A stretch of 64,000 nucleotides of DNA from Hibiscus mutabilis (GCA_019671005.1 CM033741.1:1488001-1552000); one strand, 5' to 3'; shown: positions 13,501-26,770, counted from the first letter of the stretch. Notes: generated by a model from the sequence alone, not told the origin. A program made the numbers and translations.

Positions 13501-14260
13501 ATTTTTAGCGCCTAATGATAAATTTTAAATTTTTTTCAACCAGAAAATATTTTGTACGATTTAATATTCAAAACCAAATTTCAAAAAACCCTTAAAATTT
13601 TAACAACTCTCAAACTTACTATTGCTTTTTATTATTGATTTTGTGCCTATTGATCGTATGTTGGTTTAGTAGAATGAAATAAATTTTTAAATAAAGTTAG
13701 TTTGAATGTTAACTTATAAACAAATTAAAATGATAGTTTACGTAAATTTCTACGGGAATTAAATATAAATTAATTGACGAATCAATGGAAAATGTGATTA
13801 TAAAAAATCAACGAATCTGATGCGTTACAGAACTGGAATTGCTCATCGTGTTTCATTTTGTTCCCTCTTCTGAGTGGGGCTGCCCGCCCGAAGTTCCCGC
13901 CAACGGCTACCCCTGACCTCAAAAACGGCCGTCCTTTATTAGTAATATTATTCTTGTAACCGTCTCCACACCACAAATTGTACTAACACCAACATATATA
14001 GAAAAAAAAAAGAGTAATTACACCTCTTCCATCTCCAAATCTCCAATCCAAACACCACCATGATGTTTTTAACTTTAACCGCAGCGCCACCGTGCTCCGT
14101 CGCCACGTCAGCTTTTACCGATCCCGGAGTCCTTCCAATTACTTTACTTCATTTTCTTAATAATTAACAATTAATCGTAGGCTTTTTTTCTGTTTGGAAC
14201 CACCGTACATGGGCAAACACCATTCACCGGTCAAAACCAGTCTCCGACGACGTCATCACC
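10527..14260. other. Intergenic region between HCS1 and the ORP pseudogene
   Basis: No gene found. It contains one telomere-motif repeat element (about 10986-11215) and a short GC-richer patch at 13860-13935, probably promoter-side sequence of the following gene. Short reading frames (12037-12288 plus, 13782-13976 minus) have no recognisable domain and no coding-like neighbours. Confidence 0.5.
10986..11215. repeat. Telomere-motif MITE, copy 1
   Basis: The near-palindrome GTGTAAATTAAAGTTTACAC (11014-11033) is followed by a run of degenerate TTTAGGG/GTTAGGGTTT units to about 11155. The same layout occurs near 21190, 35365 and 57325. Confidence 0.5.
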
Positions 14261-17200
14261 ATGAATCATCCTGTAAAAATCCCTTCCCCCTCCTCTTCCG
14301 CTTCTACATTCCGATCTAAATCGTTCCGATCCTTGGACCAAAGCCAGTGCCCGTGCAACCAAAGCCATCGGCTTCGCTATCATCGTAGCAGTAGCGTGAA
14401 TCATAATCGGATGAGCCAGAGAAACGGGATGCATTCGGGGAAAGAGACGACGACGGCTCTCGCTACTTTGCCTCTAGTGGATGTGAAGCTAAACAACATT
14501 GTGGGGAACGGGATATCCGGAGTGCTTTACAAATGGGTGAATTACGGGAAAGGTTGGAAACCGAGGTGGTTCGTTTTGCAAGACGGAGTGTTATCGTATT
14601 ATAAACTCCACGGACCTGATAAGATCGTCGTCAGCCAAGAAACGGAAAAAGGGTGCAAAGTTATCGGCGAAGAGTCTCTCCGTATTATCACCCGCCGTCA
14701 CAAACCCATTTCTCAGCATTCCCCAGGTCGTCGCAAACCCTTCGGTGAAGTCCACCTAAAGGTCAATACAAAGAAAAAATGATTAACCAAAAATAAATGA
14801 ATGAAAATAGAAGCAAATTTAATTTGTTTTTTGAATTCTTGCAATTTTTCTCAGGTTTCCTCGATCCATGAACGCAAATCAGATGAGAAGAGGTTCTCGA
14901 TTTACACCGGAACGAAAATGCTTCATTTACGAGCCGAGACACGGGATGATCGGGTTGCGTGGATGGAAGCACTTCAGGCGGTTAAGGATTTGTTTCCTAG
15001 GATACCCAATAGCGAGCTCATGGCTCAGGTGAATAATAATACGGTGGTTTCCACGGAGAGCTTGAGGCAGCGGCTGATGCAGGAAGGGGTTAGCGAATTG
15101 GCTATCCAAGATAGCGAGCAGATTATGAGGACGGAAGTCTCAGCATTGCAGAAGCAGCTGCTTTTGCTTAAGCAGAAACAGTGTCTTCTCAACGAAACCT
15201 TGCGTCAGTTAGGTATATGTCATCAAAAAAAAATCAAATTAATAATCTTGCTGCTTTTAGTGGCATTCAATTTTGAAAACTGGATTGATTGTTTTAGAAA
15301 CAATTACATCAGTTCGTTATGCTTTTTATTATTCTTTTATTTAGAAATTGTGGGGTTCTAAAAAAGGGTGTGATTTTTAGGATATACTGGTATTTTGGCT
15401 TCTAATTAAAATTTAGACAAGGGTTAGGTGCTGTAGGACTTGTATTAGGTTAGTAAATAGAGTTGACATTGAATTATATTTCAAGAGAAAATTCATAAAT
15501 ATTTGTAATCTTGACAATTATGTCATCTTCCATTTGATATTCTATTTCCTTTAATTTCATCTGATAGTAAAGGAAAGCAGCTGGTCTACAGCTAGTTAAT
15601 TCTGTTGAATTGAAATGAACCTTAGCTACTTATTTTCTGTCTGTAACTGCTTGTATCACTAAAGATTAACATCTGAGACAAAGATTTTACTTCTTTTCGC
15701 AATCTTCGTCTAAGAAATTGCTTTTGGCTCTCTATTTTGCAGACAGAAAAAGTTGATTTGGAAAATACAGTGGTCAGTGAGAGCCAAAACAAGGTGGAAT
15801 AATGGGGCTTCCTCTGTGACAAAGCAAGACAAGTCTAGTGGTAAGATATTAGGCAGTAAATCCAGTTTATGCTGGACCAATCGTTATATGCTAAGATATG
15901 TGGTTGGTGCTTATAATCAATGTTCAGAGTTTGTTATTAGATAGGAAGTTTATTTTCTGTTCTCTTGTCAGTGTGCCTGAGTATTACTATTACCTGTACT
16001 TATTTGTAAACAACTTATAACACTTGTTAAGCAGAGGTTCATATATTATCTTGATGCAATTTTTATGTATGCATACTTGCACCTGCCAACTTGAATTCAA
16101 ATAAAGGACTCCCTTTTTGACATTACTGAACCACTAGATCATGTATGACTAATGCCCTTCATTTTTTATTGCTTATTTGTTTTCCATTTAATCAGTTTAA
16201 TGGGTGTTTATATGTGCTGATTGCTTGATTATATAAATTGCTTTCTGTTTCGTTTGTTTCATTTGAATTCAAATCTTCCATTGATAACATTTTTTTTTTT
16301 TTTCAAATTTTTACTCAGAAGGACATACAACTGACTCGGATGATAATGAAAGAGTTGACGCTGCAGAAGAAGAAAGTGATGAAGATGACTATCATTTCTT
16401 TGATACTCGCGAGTTTTTATCATCAAGTTCTTTCAAAGAAATGGATCTGATGTCCGGACATCATCTTTGTTCTTCAGATGATGAAGGCCTTAATACCCTT
16501 GGTTCTGAAGATGACATTGATCCTGCTATCAAATCAGTTGGAAGCAACTTTCTTTGCATTAAACGACGAAAAAAGTTGCCTGACCCAGTTGAAAAGGAGA
16601 AGGGTGTAAGTCTTTGGTCAATAATCAAGGATAACATTGGGAAAGACCTTACAAAAGTTTGTCTTCCTGTTTACTTCAATGAGCCTCTCTCTTCTCTTCA
16701 AAAGTGTTTTGAGGATTTGGAATATTCATATCTACTTGACCGTGCAAATGAATGGGGGAAAAGGGTGAGTCATAGAGGTCCGTACTGTTTTGTTTGAGAA
16801 AAAGAGCATTGATTGCAATACAAAGTTTTTCTACTCTAATATTTCATTATCATGCATTTGCTTCCTTAATTTATTTATACATCTTTCTTCCTTTATATGC
16901 TTATACCAGTTCACTCTCTTCATGAACTTTGACAATCTGAATCTTTGGCAAGATTCTCCACACACAATTTTTCCCTCTAAAACATGCAGGGGAATAGCCT
17001 AATGAGAGTTCTTAATGTTGCTGCATTTGCTGTGTCTGGATATTCTTCAACAGAAGGAAGAATGTGCAAACCTTTTAATCCATTGTTAGGGGAAACGTAT
17101 GAGGCTGACTATCCAGATAAAGGATAAATGTTCGCTTCTTCTCAGAGAAGGTTTGTCTATATTCAAATGTGTATATCCCTGTCTATTTTTATTTTCCTGC

Positions 17201-18169
17201 ATTTACACAAAATTTCCTTCAAACGTCATAGTGCATTAACCTCACTTCTAAAATCAACCTTGTGACTGGCAATGTCCTGTTCACCTCATTAACAAAGAGT
17301 CAATTTAACAATCAAATTCGATATGCACAAAACTTAAAACCTTTTTTTTCATGTGCAACTCTCAAACATAGGAATATTGCACTTAGTTTTGACTTTATAT
17401 GTTCTATGTGACATCCCTTTACCTGGTTATTTCAATGATCTGGAATTAAACCTATTTTTATATCCCTGATGTCAAAATGCTATACTGCAAGAGCTTTGTC
17501 AAATTTAGTACATTATTGAAAATTGGTGTGTAGAAAACAAATTTTTTTTTTATATCCCTTTTTACTTTGGTCTTAATTCTCATAGAAAGTCTACTAAGTT
17601 GAAAATCTTGTAATGGGTTCAATCTTAACAAAGCAAACAAATGGAGCATGCTTGTCGGTCATCAGTCATCACCTAAAACTATATTTCTTGGGTGCCTAAC
17701 TATAAATGAATTTTGTAGCTTTCTATCGTCTGGTGAAATCAACCTTGCCATTGTCAACTTACTTGGGGCACGGTACAGGAGTGTTGCTGAAGACACTGAA
17801 CCTGAATAGACACTGGTGAAATCTATTGTAGACAGAAACCCTCACCAGGTTATCTTTCTTTTTCCTCAAAACCTTTGTATACAATTATACCAAATACTTA
17901 TTTTTAGTGTTATGATTTATAATAAAAAAAATGCACTTCAGGTACATGGTACAGTTCAAGATAGAAATGGAAAGACAGTGGCTACGGTATTTGGAAAATG
18001 GAATGAAAGCATGCATTATGTGAATGGAGATTGTTCGAAGGGAAAAGGGCAAGAGTCTCTATTGGAAGGCAATCTACTTTGGAAACGGAGCAAGCCTCCT
18101 AAAAATCCTACTAGATATAACTTAACACGTTTTGCCTTCACATTGAATGAGCTCACTCCTGGTCTCAAG
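14261..18169 (+). pseudogene. Broken oxysterol-binding-protein-related protein (ORP1C/1D-like)
   Basis: Plant ORPs with a PH domain carry sterols and phosphoinositides between membranes. Exon remnants: 14261-14761, 14855-15212, 15743-15840, 16319-16764, 16990-17150, 17817-17848 and 17942-18169. The first two are in phase and encode an intact PH domain (GVLYKWVNYGKGWKPRWFVL to WMEALQAVKDLFP) plus a coiled-coil-like segment. Damage then builds up. Exon 3 joins out of frame and shifts again near 15790. Exon 5 reaches a TAA at 17129 just where the family reads DKGLRFFSEKVSHHP. The VSHHP signature and roughly the next 100 residues are absent. A stop (17807-17809) sits just before the NPHQ exon, and no exon follows LNELTPGLK, so the ORP C-terminus is missing. 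The family is certain and pseudogene status is strong. A short PH-only product from exons 1-2 remains possible. Confidence 0.88.
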
Positions 18170-18481
18170 GTGATTAATAGTATAATAGTTCTGATCGGAT
18201 GAATAAATTTTGCATCAATCTAATGCCTTTTAAATTTTAATACCCAACAATGTTTTGCCAAAGCGACATTCATATATATTTGTTTTTTTGTTGCCCTCCT
18301 AATTTTTCATGGCTTTTATCTTGACTAATCTAGACTGCTCGTGTCGGACACTTAGTTTTGGTGGGTGAGTCTCCTAATAGGAATTTATTGTATACACAAG
18401 ATCTCGAACTCGAGACATGCTGAAACGATATCAAACTACTAACTATTTGGGACTAATCCTCGTTGGTATTTATATACATTT

Positions 18482-18518
<37 letters not shown>

Positions 18519-20248
18519 CATATGAGTTATGATCCACTTACACCGTGTAAAATACAATTATTTTTATATTTTTTTGGACCGCTTAATGATGATAATAAAT
18601 TGCTAAGATTATTTTCTTTTTTTCTATGATAATCTTCACTTTTTTTATTGTTAATCTCATTCATCCATTTACATTTATCCAACTGTCAAAAAAAAGTATT
18701 TTACTATATATATTTAGATATGTAAATCTTGTCCGATATATAATTTGAAAGATTAATTTAATAACATCAAAACTTCCATTAAAACTCCGGATGTAGTGGA
18801 ATAAGAATTCGTGTATTTGCTGTGTGCTTTACTATATATTCTTAGTCATTTTTTTGAACAAATATCCTCAGTCATGTTAAAAACATTTTATATAAGATTA
18901 TATTTGGTGTTTTGACGATAAATCATAATGTATCGCTTGTTAATGAATAAAATAAAAAATGGTAGAGGACCTTTAAATAAATACCGAAAAGAATATTAAA
19001 CAAATTTAAAAAATAATTACTATATTTTTCTCTCTTTTTTGAAAAATCAGAGCAAATAGAAATTCTGGTATTCTTACCTAGAATTTCATATTCATATTCA
19101 AAGGCAAAATCCATAACACGAGCAAAAAACACAAGTCTGAAACACGAACAAAAGATCTGTCGTGACAACGATAATTAACATTATACTTTAAAATATACAT
19201 TTATTATTTTTTTTATAATTTTTTGATGTATTCCTACAACAATAATTTAAACATTGGAATTAACCAGTCACTTAGAATAATTATACCTGTTATATCACTT
19301 TCTTAGCGTTGTCTTGTCACAAACATGAAATATTTCCTGGCCTCATACATTGTTTGTCTTAACAACAACAATAGCAACTACACATTATTACACGATAAAA
19401 TAAAATAAACAAATAGGAAACATGCAAAGGGGAAAGGGATTTATTCTTAAGAAGATCATCACATTGATGGTGGACCAGCCAGCCAGGAGCTTGTCTTAAC
19501 CACTCGAACTTTTTTTTTTGTTTTTTTTTTATTGTGATCATAAAACCACACTGCTTAATTATATATCTGATGGATTTCTATGTCTCCAAGTGTCTAAGAA
19601 GATCCCTCTTTTATTATGATTTGTTGATATATTGGGTTTTAGTTTTGTTAAGTCTTCTTCATATGTTCCATCCACAACTGACAACCCAGCTATGGCCGTG
19701 CTCCAATTGCTTGTCCTTTTCCTTGCTATTTTTTTCTATAAAAAATCAACTCCCTTCAATTATAATAATACTACTTCTTAAAGATTATTAGTTGGTTTAG
19801 TATTATGTATATTGATTTAACGTTGAAATCATCGATAAGTAAAAAAACAGTAGAAAGGAAATTGAAATTATGTTTTTCAACTATTCTTGTTAAAGGTATA
19901 GAGGGGTGCCTCGTTAAATTTTATTATCAAAAGTGAACTTTATAATAAATTCCATCGCGTTTATCAACAACATGGAAGTTAATTTTTTTAACCACTTATA
20001 TTTAATTTATTGGCTGGCTAATTTAAATTTAATACTACAATGGTCTATTATGAGGTAATTTTTCCAACTCAATTTGTTCGATTCTCAATGCCAAAATTTG
20101 AACTTCTAACATTACTTAAAGGATATAGTGTTGCATCGACCAATTGGTTGTTGGTACATTGAAGTTAGTTTAATGCTATTGAATACTACTAGAATTTATT
20201 AAATATTTAAACATCCTAAAGAATATTAATATATGTAATGAGTTTACT
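18170..20248. other. Gene-free region with microsatellite and MITE-like traces
   Basis: No gene seen. It includes a (CA)n(TA)n microsatellite and, from 18531, ATCCACTTACACCGTGTAAA. That resembles the ends of the element at 49683, so a MITE remnant of the same family is likely, although its right end is lost. Confidence 0.4.
18482..18518. repeat. (CA)n(TA)n microsatellite
   Basis: About ten CA units run directly into about eight TA units. This is a compound dinucleotide repeat. Confidence 0.9.
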
Positions 20249-21042
20249 ACGTGCCTCGAAAACCACTTAACACTATTAACGTTGAACACTTTTAAATTAA
20301 TTAATAAAGATTAAAAATCTCAAAGGCTTAACATACAATTAATAATTATTTAAAATAAATTTTTAATTAAATTATTTTTCATATATATTATATTTTTTAA
20401 TATTTATTTTTAAATAATTAAATCAAATATCAACCTCTAAATTAAAAAACCTAAACTTTTTTTTGCCACTTCAGATATCGTTGCTGTTAGCCACCATCCG
20501 CAGTAAGTTTTGAAACTAAGCTGCTTTTTCAGCACCCTTTATAAACTGAGATGGTTATACGTACAATCTATTAAAACCCGGTAAATGCACTCCTGTACAG
20601 ATGGTTATACGTCACCTCTTTTGTTGAGATAGCAGCATACCATGTCTGAAGCTATCTGGTTGCAAAGTTCCTAAAAGGAACTCAAAAATCAAAACTTCCA
20701 TTCATTTTATTTCCTTTTGCAAGGTGTTTTGGTTTTTCTCGTTGCAAAATCTGGATTTAAAAAGGGTGCTGAAGAAGCAGCTCAGTTTTAAAACTTACGG
20801 ACGGTGGCTAACTGCAGCGGTAGCTGAAATGACAAAGAAAAAAGAAATAGAATTTTTTAATTTAGAGGTTAGTATTTGATCTAATTATTTGAAAATAAAA
20901 ATTAAAAATATAATATGTATGAAAAATAATTTAATTTAAATTTCATTTTAAATAAATATTAATTGTATGTTGAGTCATTGAGATTTTTAATCTTTATTAA
21001 TTAATTTAATAGTGTTTAATATTAGTGGTGTTCAGCGCACGT
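20249..21042. mobile_element. Fold-back element with long inverted repeats
   Basis: The left arm (about 20249-20560) and right arm (about 20745-21042) are long imperfect inverted repeats. The outer ends are ACGTGC and GCACGT. Both arms share, in opposite orientation, a stretch around 'taaagattaaaaatctcaa' and a GC-richer segment with 'gttagccacc' and 'tcagcacccttt'. The arms cover most of the ~790 bp, leaving a spacer of roughly 185 bp. No coding capacity and no convincing target duplication were seen, so the superfamily is open (MULE-like or fold-back). Confidence 0.65.
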
Positions 21043-21189
21043 TGTAGAATTTTCCATGTATATATATATATATTTGATTAAATGGATTTTTTTTTACATT
21101 TTAAATGGCAAATGCAAAGACTCAAACCCACACAAAATTTAACAACATAAATATCTTTAACCACGCAAATAAAACAATATAAATAAGAA

Positions 21190-21422
21190 AAATACTTTGA
21201 TACATAAACTTTTAAATTTTAAGGTTTAGAGATTTAGGTTGTGATTTAGAGTTTATGGGTTTAGGTTGTAGGGTATATAATTTAAGGTCTATGGTTAGAA
21301 TTTAGAGTTTAAGGTTTAGTGTTTTAGGTTATATAGTGTTAAAGCTATGTATTTAGGTTTTAAATTTTATAGCTTAAACATGATGGGTTGTGTAAATTTA
21401 ACTTGTGTATCAAATATAATTC
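21190..21422. repeat. Telomere-motif MITE, copy 2
   Basis: The ends are inverted: CTTTGATACATAAACTT on the left and ACTTGTGTATCAAAT on the right. Between them lie about ten degenerate (G)GTTTAG units. This is the clearest case, with the copy at 57325, that these repeats are mobile elements rather than chance telomere-like sequence. Confidence 0.55.
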
Positions 21423-22845
21423 TATAAATATTATTATTTTTTGATTAAATAAATTTTTTTTGTATCGCTGATAAGATTATAACTTAAATTATGTGATAAA
21501 ATATAACTCATAGTTTTTTTAAACATAAATATAACTCATACTTTAAACGCATTATAACATAAATTACGTGATAAAATATATAAATAAATGTATTAATATA
21601 AAAATAGATAGTTTCACCTGGTTATTATTATACCTAAGATTCTGCATGACAACTTGGATATTCGACCTATCATGGAGAACAAATGCCAACGATATAGAAT
21701 TAAAAGTTGGTGAATTTAATCATGGTACGTGTAAGTTAAGCTTATTTATATTGATGGGATGTCAACGGTGAATAATGAAATTCTATTCCCACCAACCCTT
21801 CTCTCAATACTTATACTCCTTCTGTCTCAATAATTATATTACTTTTTTATTTTAAAATTATTTTAATTTAAATATCATTTTAAAAAACACAACTAATTTT
21901 TTTAACACAATTTTTTTTTTAGTTTAGTTTTTTAGCAAAAACAAAAGTTAAATTTTTAAAGGTAAACTTTTCATTTAAATTATTTTACATCATATAACTT
22001 TTTCTTTCTAAAACTCTATAAAAAATCAACACGTGATACCATTAGTTGGACGAGAGAGTAACAATTAGTTAATTAAATATAGTTTGATTTATAGACAAAA
22101 AGAGATTTAGATAATATATACATCATCCACTAAATATTAAAAAAAGCACAACAATCTAATCGTGTTTTGATATTTTTTAAAATTGTATCAACCGAAATTT
22201 TTTAACTGCCTATTTTAGAAGTCGCTGACAATCATATTTTATTTTTTAAAACATAATTTACAAATAAACTTAAATTTTTTAACAATGATATTTTGGATAT
22301 TTTATCTTAATTAACATGACCGTAGGACATGTTTATCCGATAAATTATAAATGACAAGATTTTTTTTTCTCTTTTGTGTGTAGCTAATGTATTAATCAGC
22401 CTTATTAATGTGAGATTAATTTATTCACTAAAATGATTTTTTTGGGAAAATTCATAATTAATGTTAAAAGGAAAGCCAAATAACTAGGTTTTGTTTTTAA
22501 GATCATGTGTTTATTTATTTACTATGGTGTTATAATCACATAAAAAATAATTAATGTATCTCACTTGAAATAAACAATTAAATTACTATTATAACACATA
22601 TAATCCCATATTGTTATGTGCTGCCACTTTATATTATAACTCAAGATACATATAATTTAATTCTTTGAAAAAGTGTACTGATCGTAAAAATAATTTGGTT
22701 CCTTGCAGTCGCTCTTGTCGTTTATTAAAAGATTGTTTTATTATTATTTTTTATCAGAATTTTGTCATGATTAATTCAAATAGAGTCGTACCGTACATAT
22801 AATGTAGCATTGAAATTGTGTCCTTGTGGGAGCCTTAAGAACAGG

Positions 22846-22854
22846 ACACGTGGC
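22846..22854 (+). promoter_or_regulatory. G-box / ABRE-like site in an isolated GC-rich island
   Basis: ACACGTGGC is a textbook ABRE/G-box core. It sits in a patch of about 200 bp (22810-23015) that is clearly richer in G+C than its surroundings and also contains GACGTC. No reading frame follows, so a relict promoter is the simplest idea. Function is not shown. Confidence 0.3.
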
Positions 22855-24109
22855 GAGAAAGGGTGACGACTATGTCCAGTTGAACGGGGAAGATGGCTAG
22901 CACGTTGGACTTTTCATTAGGCGACGTCGTAAATCTGGTCCCACTCAGCAGCTAAAATACCCGGTCATATGGGTCCAGAGAGTGCCAGTTCATGCGGCCG
23001 GTCCAACTGTGAAAACGAGTTTTTAGATTGATACAATTGTAATGTGGTATTCAATTGTTTATACAATTAGATGTTTATTTTTTAAAAATGGTAAAATTAA
23101 GTATTTCAATTTTTAATGGTGCAATTGTTAGGTTTTGTCTCTATAGTATAGTAATTATGCTCAAGTGTTATATTCATTTGAAATGTTTTATTTAATAAAT
23201 TTGTGTATGTTTTATTTTATTTTTTATTAATATTTTGTCTTCATCTATGAAATTTTATGCAAAATACAGATTAAAATAAATATCAACTAATTAATTATCA
23301 AATGGTTTAACTAAATATAAGTTGCAGTACAAAACAATTTGTTGTGTGGAAGACAACTTATATTAATCAATAATCTAAATAAGTATGTAATTTGTGAAAC
23401 TATTCAAAACAAATACTAGATGTTAAAAATGTTATGTCGTTTAAAGCCTAAATTATATGAGATAATTTGTCTTAGTTATTAGAGCAAGTTAACTCTCAAA
23501 TATATAAATAAACAACACATTAAAATAGAGCCAATGATAAATTGATCTTAATTTTTTTATAGATCGATTCCACTTGTGAAGTTCAAATATATTTATATTA
23601 TTCTCGAGTAAATGTAAAATTGTGTATGTGTGACATGTATGCTTTAACATATTAAGAACTAATGTGTCTCAAGATAGTAAGTTGATGGTTGATATGTTGG
23701 GTAAGTAACTCATATATGATCGTAGGTCATTCGTTTAGCATAAATGATTTAATTATTACATCATGTGATAATCGTTTTCATTATGCATTTACAACTAAAC
23801 TTTAAGATAAAAGTAAATAAACAAAGCGAAGGAATAAAATTTTAAAAATCATATATATATATATATTATTGAAGATAATATATTTATGACAATGTCATTG
23901 AATTAGTCATGATCAATATTCAATCTTCATAAATGGAATTGAAGCATATTTTAAGAATAAATAGTTTAATCCTTTATTATTTTAAAATACTTATAAAAAA
24001 ACATCCTTTATTATTTTAACAGCAAAATATCCACCATTACTAGTTATAACATAAAAACTACTTTTAATTTGTCTCACCAAAAACGAGCATCCCTTCCTCC
24101 TAAGTATTA

Positions 24110-24110
24110 C

Positions 24111-24160
<50 letters not shown>
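24110..24160. repeat. (TTA)n microsatellite
   Basis: About sixteen uninterrupted TTA units. Confidence 0.9.
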
Positions 24161-25320
24161 GTTTTATATAGGTTTTGTTTGATACATTCATAAATGAAAG
24201 GTTTCATTTTATATTATAAAATTTTATACTTCAGCTTAAATAAATGCACGATACATTATTGATTAAATATTGACTTAATTGAGATCATACGAATTTCAAG
24301 TACATTTCATCACGTATGAGTTCGATTTTCAACTCTATGCTAATTATTTAAATTTTATTACGTTTAAACTCTCATTATATTTTAGCTATTAATCTAATTA
24401 CATGTTGCAATTTAACTATTTTGATTGTAACTACTCAAAGTGTATCTATCTATAATTGTGATTGTTTTTTATAATTGTACTTCTATCACACGAAAAGAAG
24501 TGGACAAAACATTTAATACACATTAATTTAAAATAATTGAACAATGTATACTCCATAATGTATGGGGTATTGATTATTTTTTCTTTGATTATGTTAAAAG
24601 TCATTTTGGTTTAGGTTTATAACACACTAATTAGTATCTAACTTATTGTATAGCGTAAAGTTTATATATAAAACTTTGACTTCGATAAAAATAATATGTA
24701 TAAAACTTTGACAATAATCTAAACAAATAACAAAACCCAATGGATATTATTATAGAACAAAATAACATACATAAGCATAATCTATTTTTTAATGTGGATT
24801 TAAATGACGACTGAAAATAATTTGATGGGATCATAACCTTAATAAATATATATTATTGGTACAGTAATACTAATGATAATATTTTTTATGTAATTAAAAT
24901 CAAAGATTAAAGAAGCATGAAAATTTGGACCAGCAATCTATTTGGGACCAAATAAAAAAAAACAGGACCACTCTCGCACATTTTTTTCTTCGAAAAATTA
25001 AAATTGGTGTTTATGTAATTAAGGTGAAAACTAAGGACAAAGCCAGAATAGCTACAAAATGACGCACTTATACCTAGCATTTCCCGGACAATTACAGACG
25101 AGATCCTTAAAATTTAAAAACTGTTTATTTTAACTTCATTTGCATTAGTTTGATCTTAGGTTTTCTATATTAGTTGTCGATTTTGATTTTTTTTTTACTG
25201 TATTGTGATAAAAATGATTTTATTATATGTATATGTATTTGATTTTTTTGAATTTATTAAGTACATATTTATAAAAATATTTTTTCAAATAAATAAATTC
25301 GATTAATAATGCTTATTATA

Positions 25321-25862
25321 ATTTTTTTGGTAAAGAGTATGATTTCATTGATGAGAGATCATATATGGGATGTTATCACAAACATCGTTAAAAATTTTCC
25401 TGAACTTAAATAGAAGAAAAGAGTACGATAGCACAATAAAACAAAAGTTTTGAAGCTTAACAAAAATAACATAACTTGAAAAATAAACAACCCGAAACAA
25501 TCGAGCAAAGCTAAACAAATCTACACACCACTCACTATGAATCAACGACTCCATCGGCTTGCACCAATTGAACAACTAAAGTTGGTGTAGTAGCAAAGGA
25601 AACAACCTCGAAACTTCCATAGTTTGCCAATTTCGCACCACAACCCGATTACCTTCACGACGAATATGTCCAATTTTAATCAACTACGGCCTGCGCCATA
25701 GTTCCAAAACGTGACCGCGCAAGCTATGCAAACCTGTACAATCTTCTCTAATAATTTGGATAGCTTCAAGGCTATTGAGCTTAACAATAACTTGTCGAAA
25801 ACATGTCTCTCACGCATAAACAAGCCCAGGGTAAGCTCCACATATTTTTGCATTCACTGCCA
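25321..25862 (-). mobile_element. LINE 3' end (RNase H-like tail and 3' UTR)
   Basis: Read on the minus strand, the 25600-25860 part looks like the end of a plant LINE RNase H domain: a Leu-Asn-Ser-Leu-Glu-Ala-Ile stretch and, later, Gly-His-Ile-Arg-Arg-Glu-Gly-Asn-Arg-Val. In-frame stops interrupt it. It continues into a 3' region that ends near an A-run (T-run on plus at 25322-25328). The upstream part is missing; a hAT element begins at 25871. It is degenerate and inactive. Confidence 0.5.
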
Positions 25863-26214
25863 AGCACATGTAGGGATGTAAAAACAAGTAATCGGTTGGG
25901 TTTCAGATCGGGTACTGTCAGGTTGAGTCAAATTAGATACATGCATTTCAGGTCGATTTAATGTTTCGACTCGATTCAGGTCGGGTGCGGGTCAGTTTCA
26001 GGTCGGTTCATTTCAGGCCGGGTTCATTTCGGGCCGGGTTCATTTCAGGTCGAGTTCATTTCAAGTCGGGTTCACTTCAGGTCGGGTTAATTCGGGTTTC
26101 GAATTCGTATTAAGTTTGAGTTTGGTACAAATAATCGATAGACTTTGGGTAGGGTCATTTCAAGTGAATTATTTAACGACTTTCACAAACATGAATCACA
26201 TTAAAAATAAATAT

Positions 26215-26770
26215 TATGCACTATAATGAACAAAAATATCATCATATATAAAATATTGGAGAAAATTACAAAAATTAGAAATTAATAAGGGTCAATTTCA
26301 GTGAAAAATAAAATTTTAAGGACTAACATGAACAGAAATATCATCATATTAAAAACACTGGACTAAATTACAAAAAAATAATATGGGTCAATTTGGAATA
26401 AAAATAAAGTTTTAGGGACTATAATGAACAAAAATATCATCATATTAAAAACATTGGACTAAATAAAAAAATGAATAGGGGTCAATTTGGAGTAAAAATT
26501 TTAGCTACTAGAATAAACAAAAATATCATTGGACTAAATTGCCAAAAATATAAATAAATATGGGGTAATTTTGACTAAAAATTAAATTGTAGGGACTAGA
26601 ATAAACAAAAATATTATTCGACTAAATTACCAAAAATAGAAATATATATGGGTCAATTTCGGCTAAAAATAAAGTTTTATGGGCTATAATGAACAAAAAT
26701 ATCATCATATTAAAACACATTGGATTGTATTAGAAAATTTTAAAATAAATAGGGGTCAATTCGAATCCCT
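26215..26770. repeat. Tandem array A inside the hAT element
   Basis: Six degenerate units of roughly 88-102 bp. Each contains 'aatgaacaaaaatatcatc', then 'ggactaaatta' and 'gggtcaattt'. Unit starts lie near 26225, 26327, 26422, 26512, 26600 and 26688. A further partial block of the same units recurs at about 27735-27925, beyond array B. Confidence 0.8.

Larger units (their letters stand above)
21423..25320. other. AT-rich gene-free region
   Basis: No gene recognised. It contains a GC-richer island with a G-box and a trinucleotide repeat, each listed separately. The rest is AT-rich with frequent stops in all frames. Confidence 0.5.

Noticed and set aside
17690..17816. Possible missing ORP exon before the NPHQ exon
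   Set aside because: No frame here matches the expected block after VSHHP. A stop precedes the join, so I treat it as non-coding.
18354..18420. Reverse-strand B-box-like GAGTTCGAGAT, possible tRNA or SINE
   Set aside because: The last B-box base is wrong and no A-box or clover-leaf can be placed upstream.
25345..25575. Minus-strand frame starting MFNWCKPMES
   Set aside because: It sits in the 3' UTR part of the LINE remnant and has no domain of its own.
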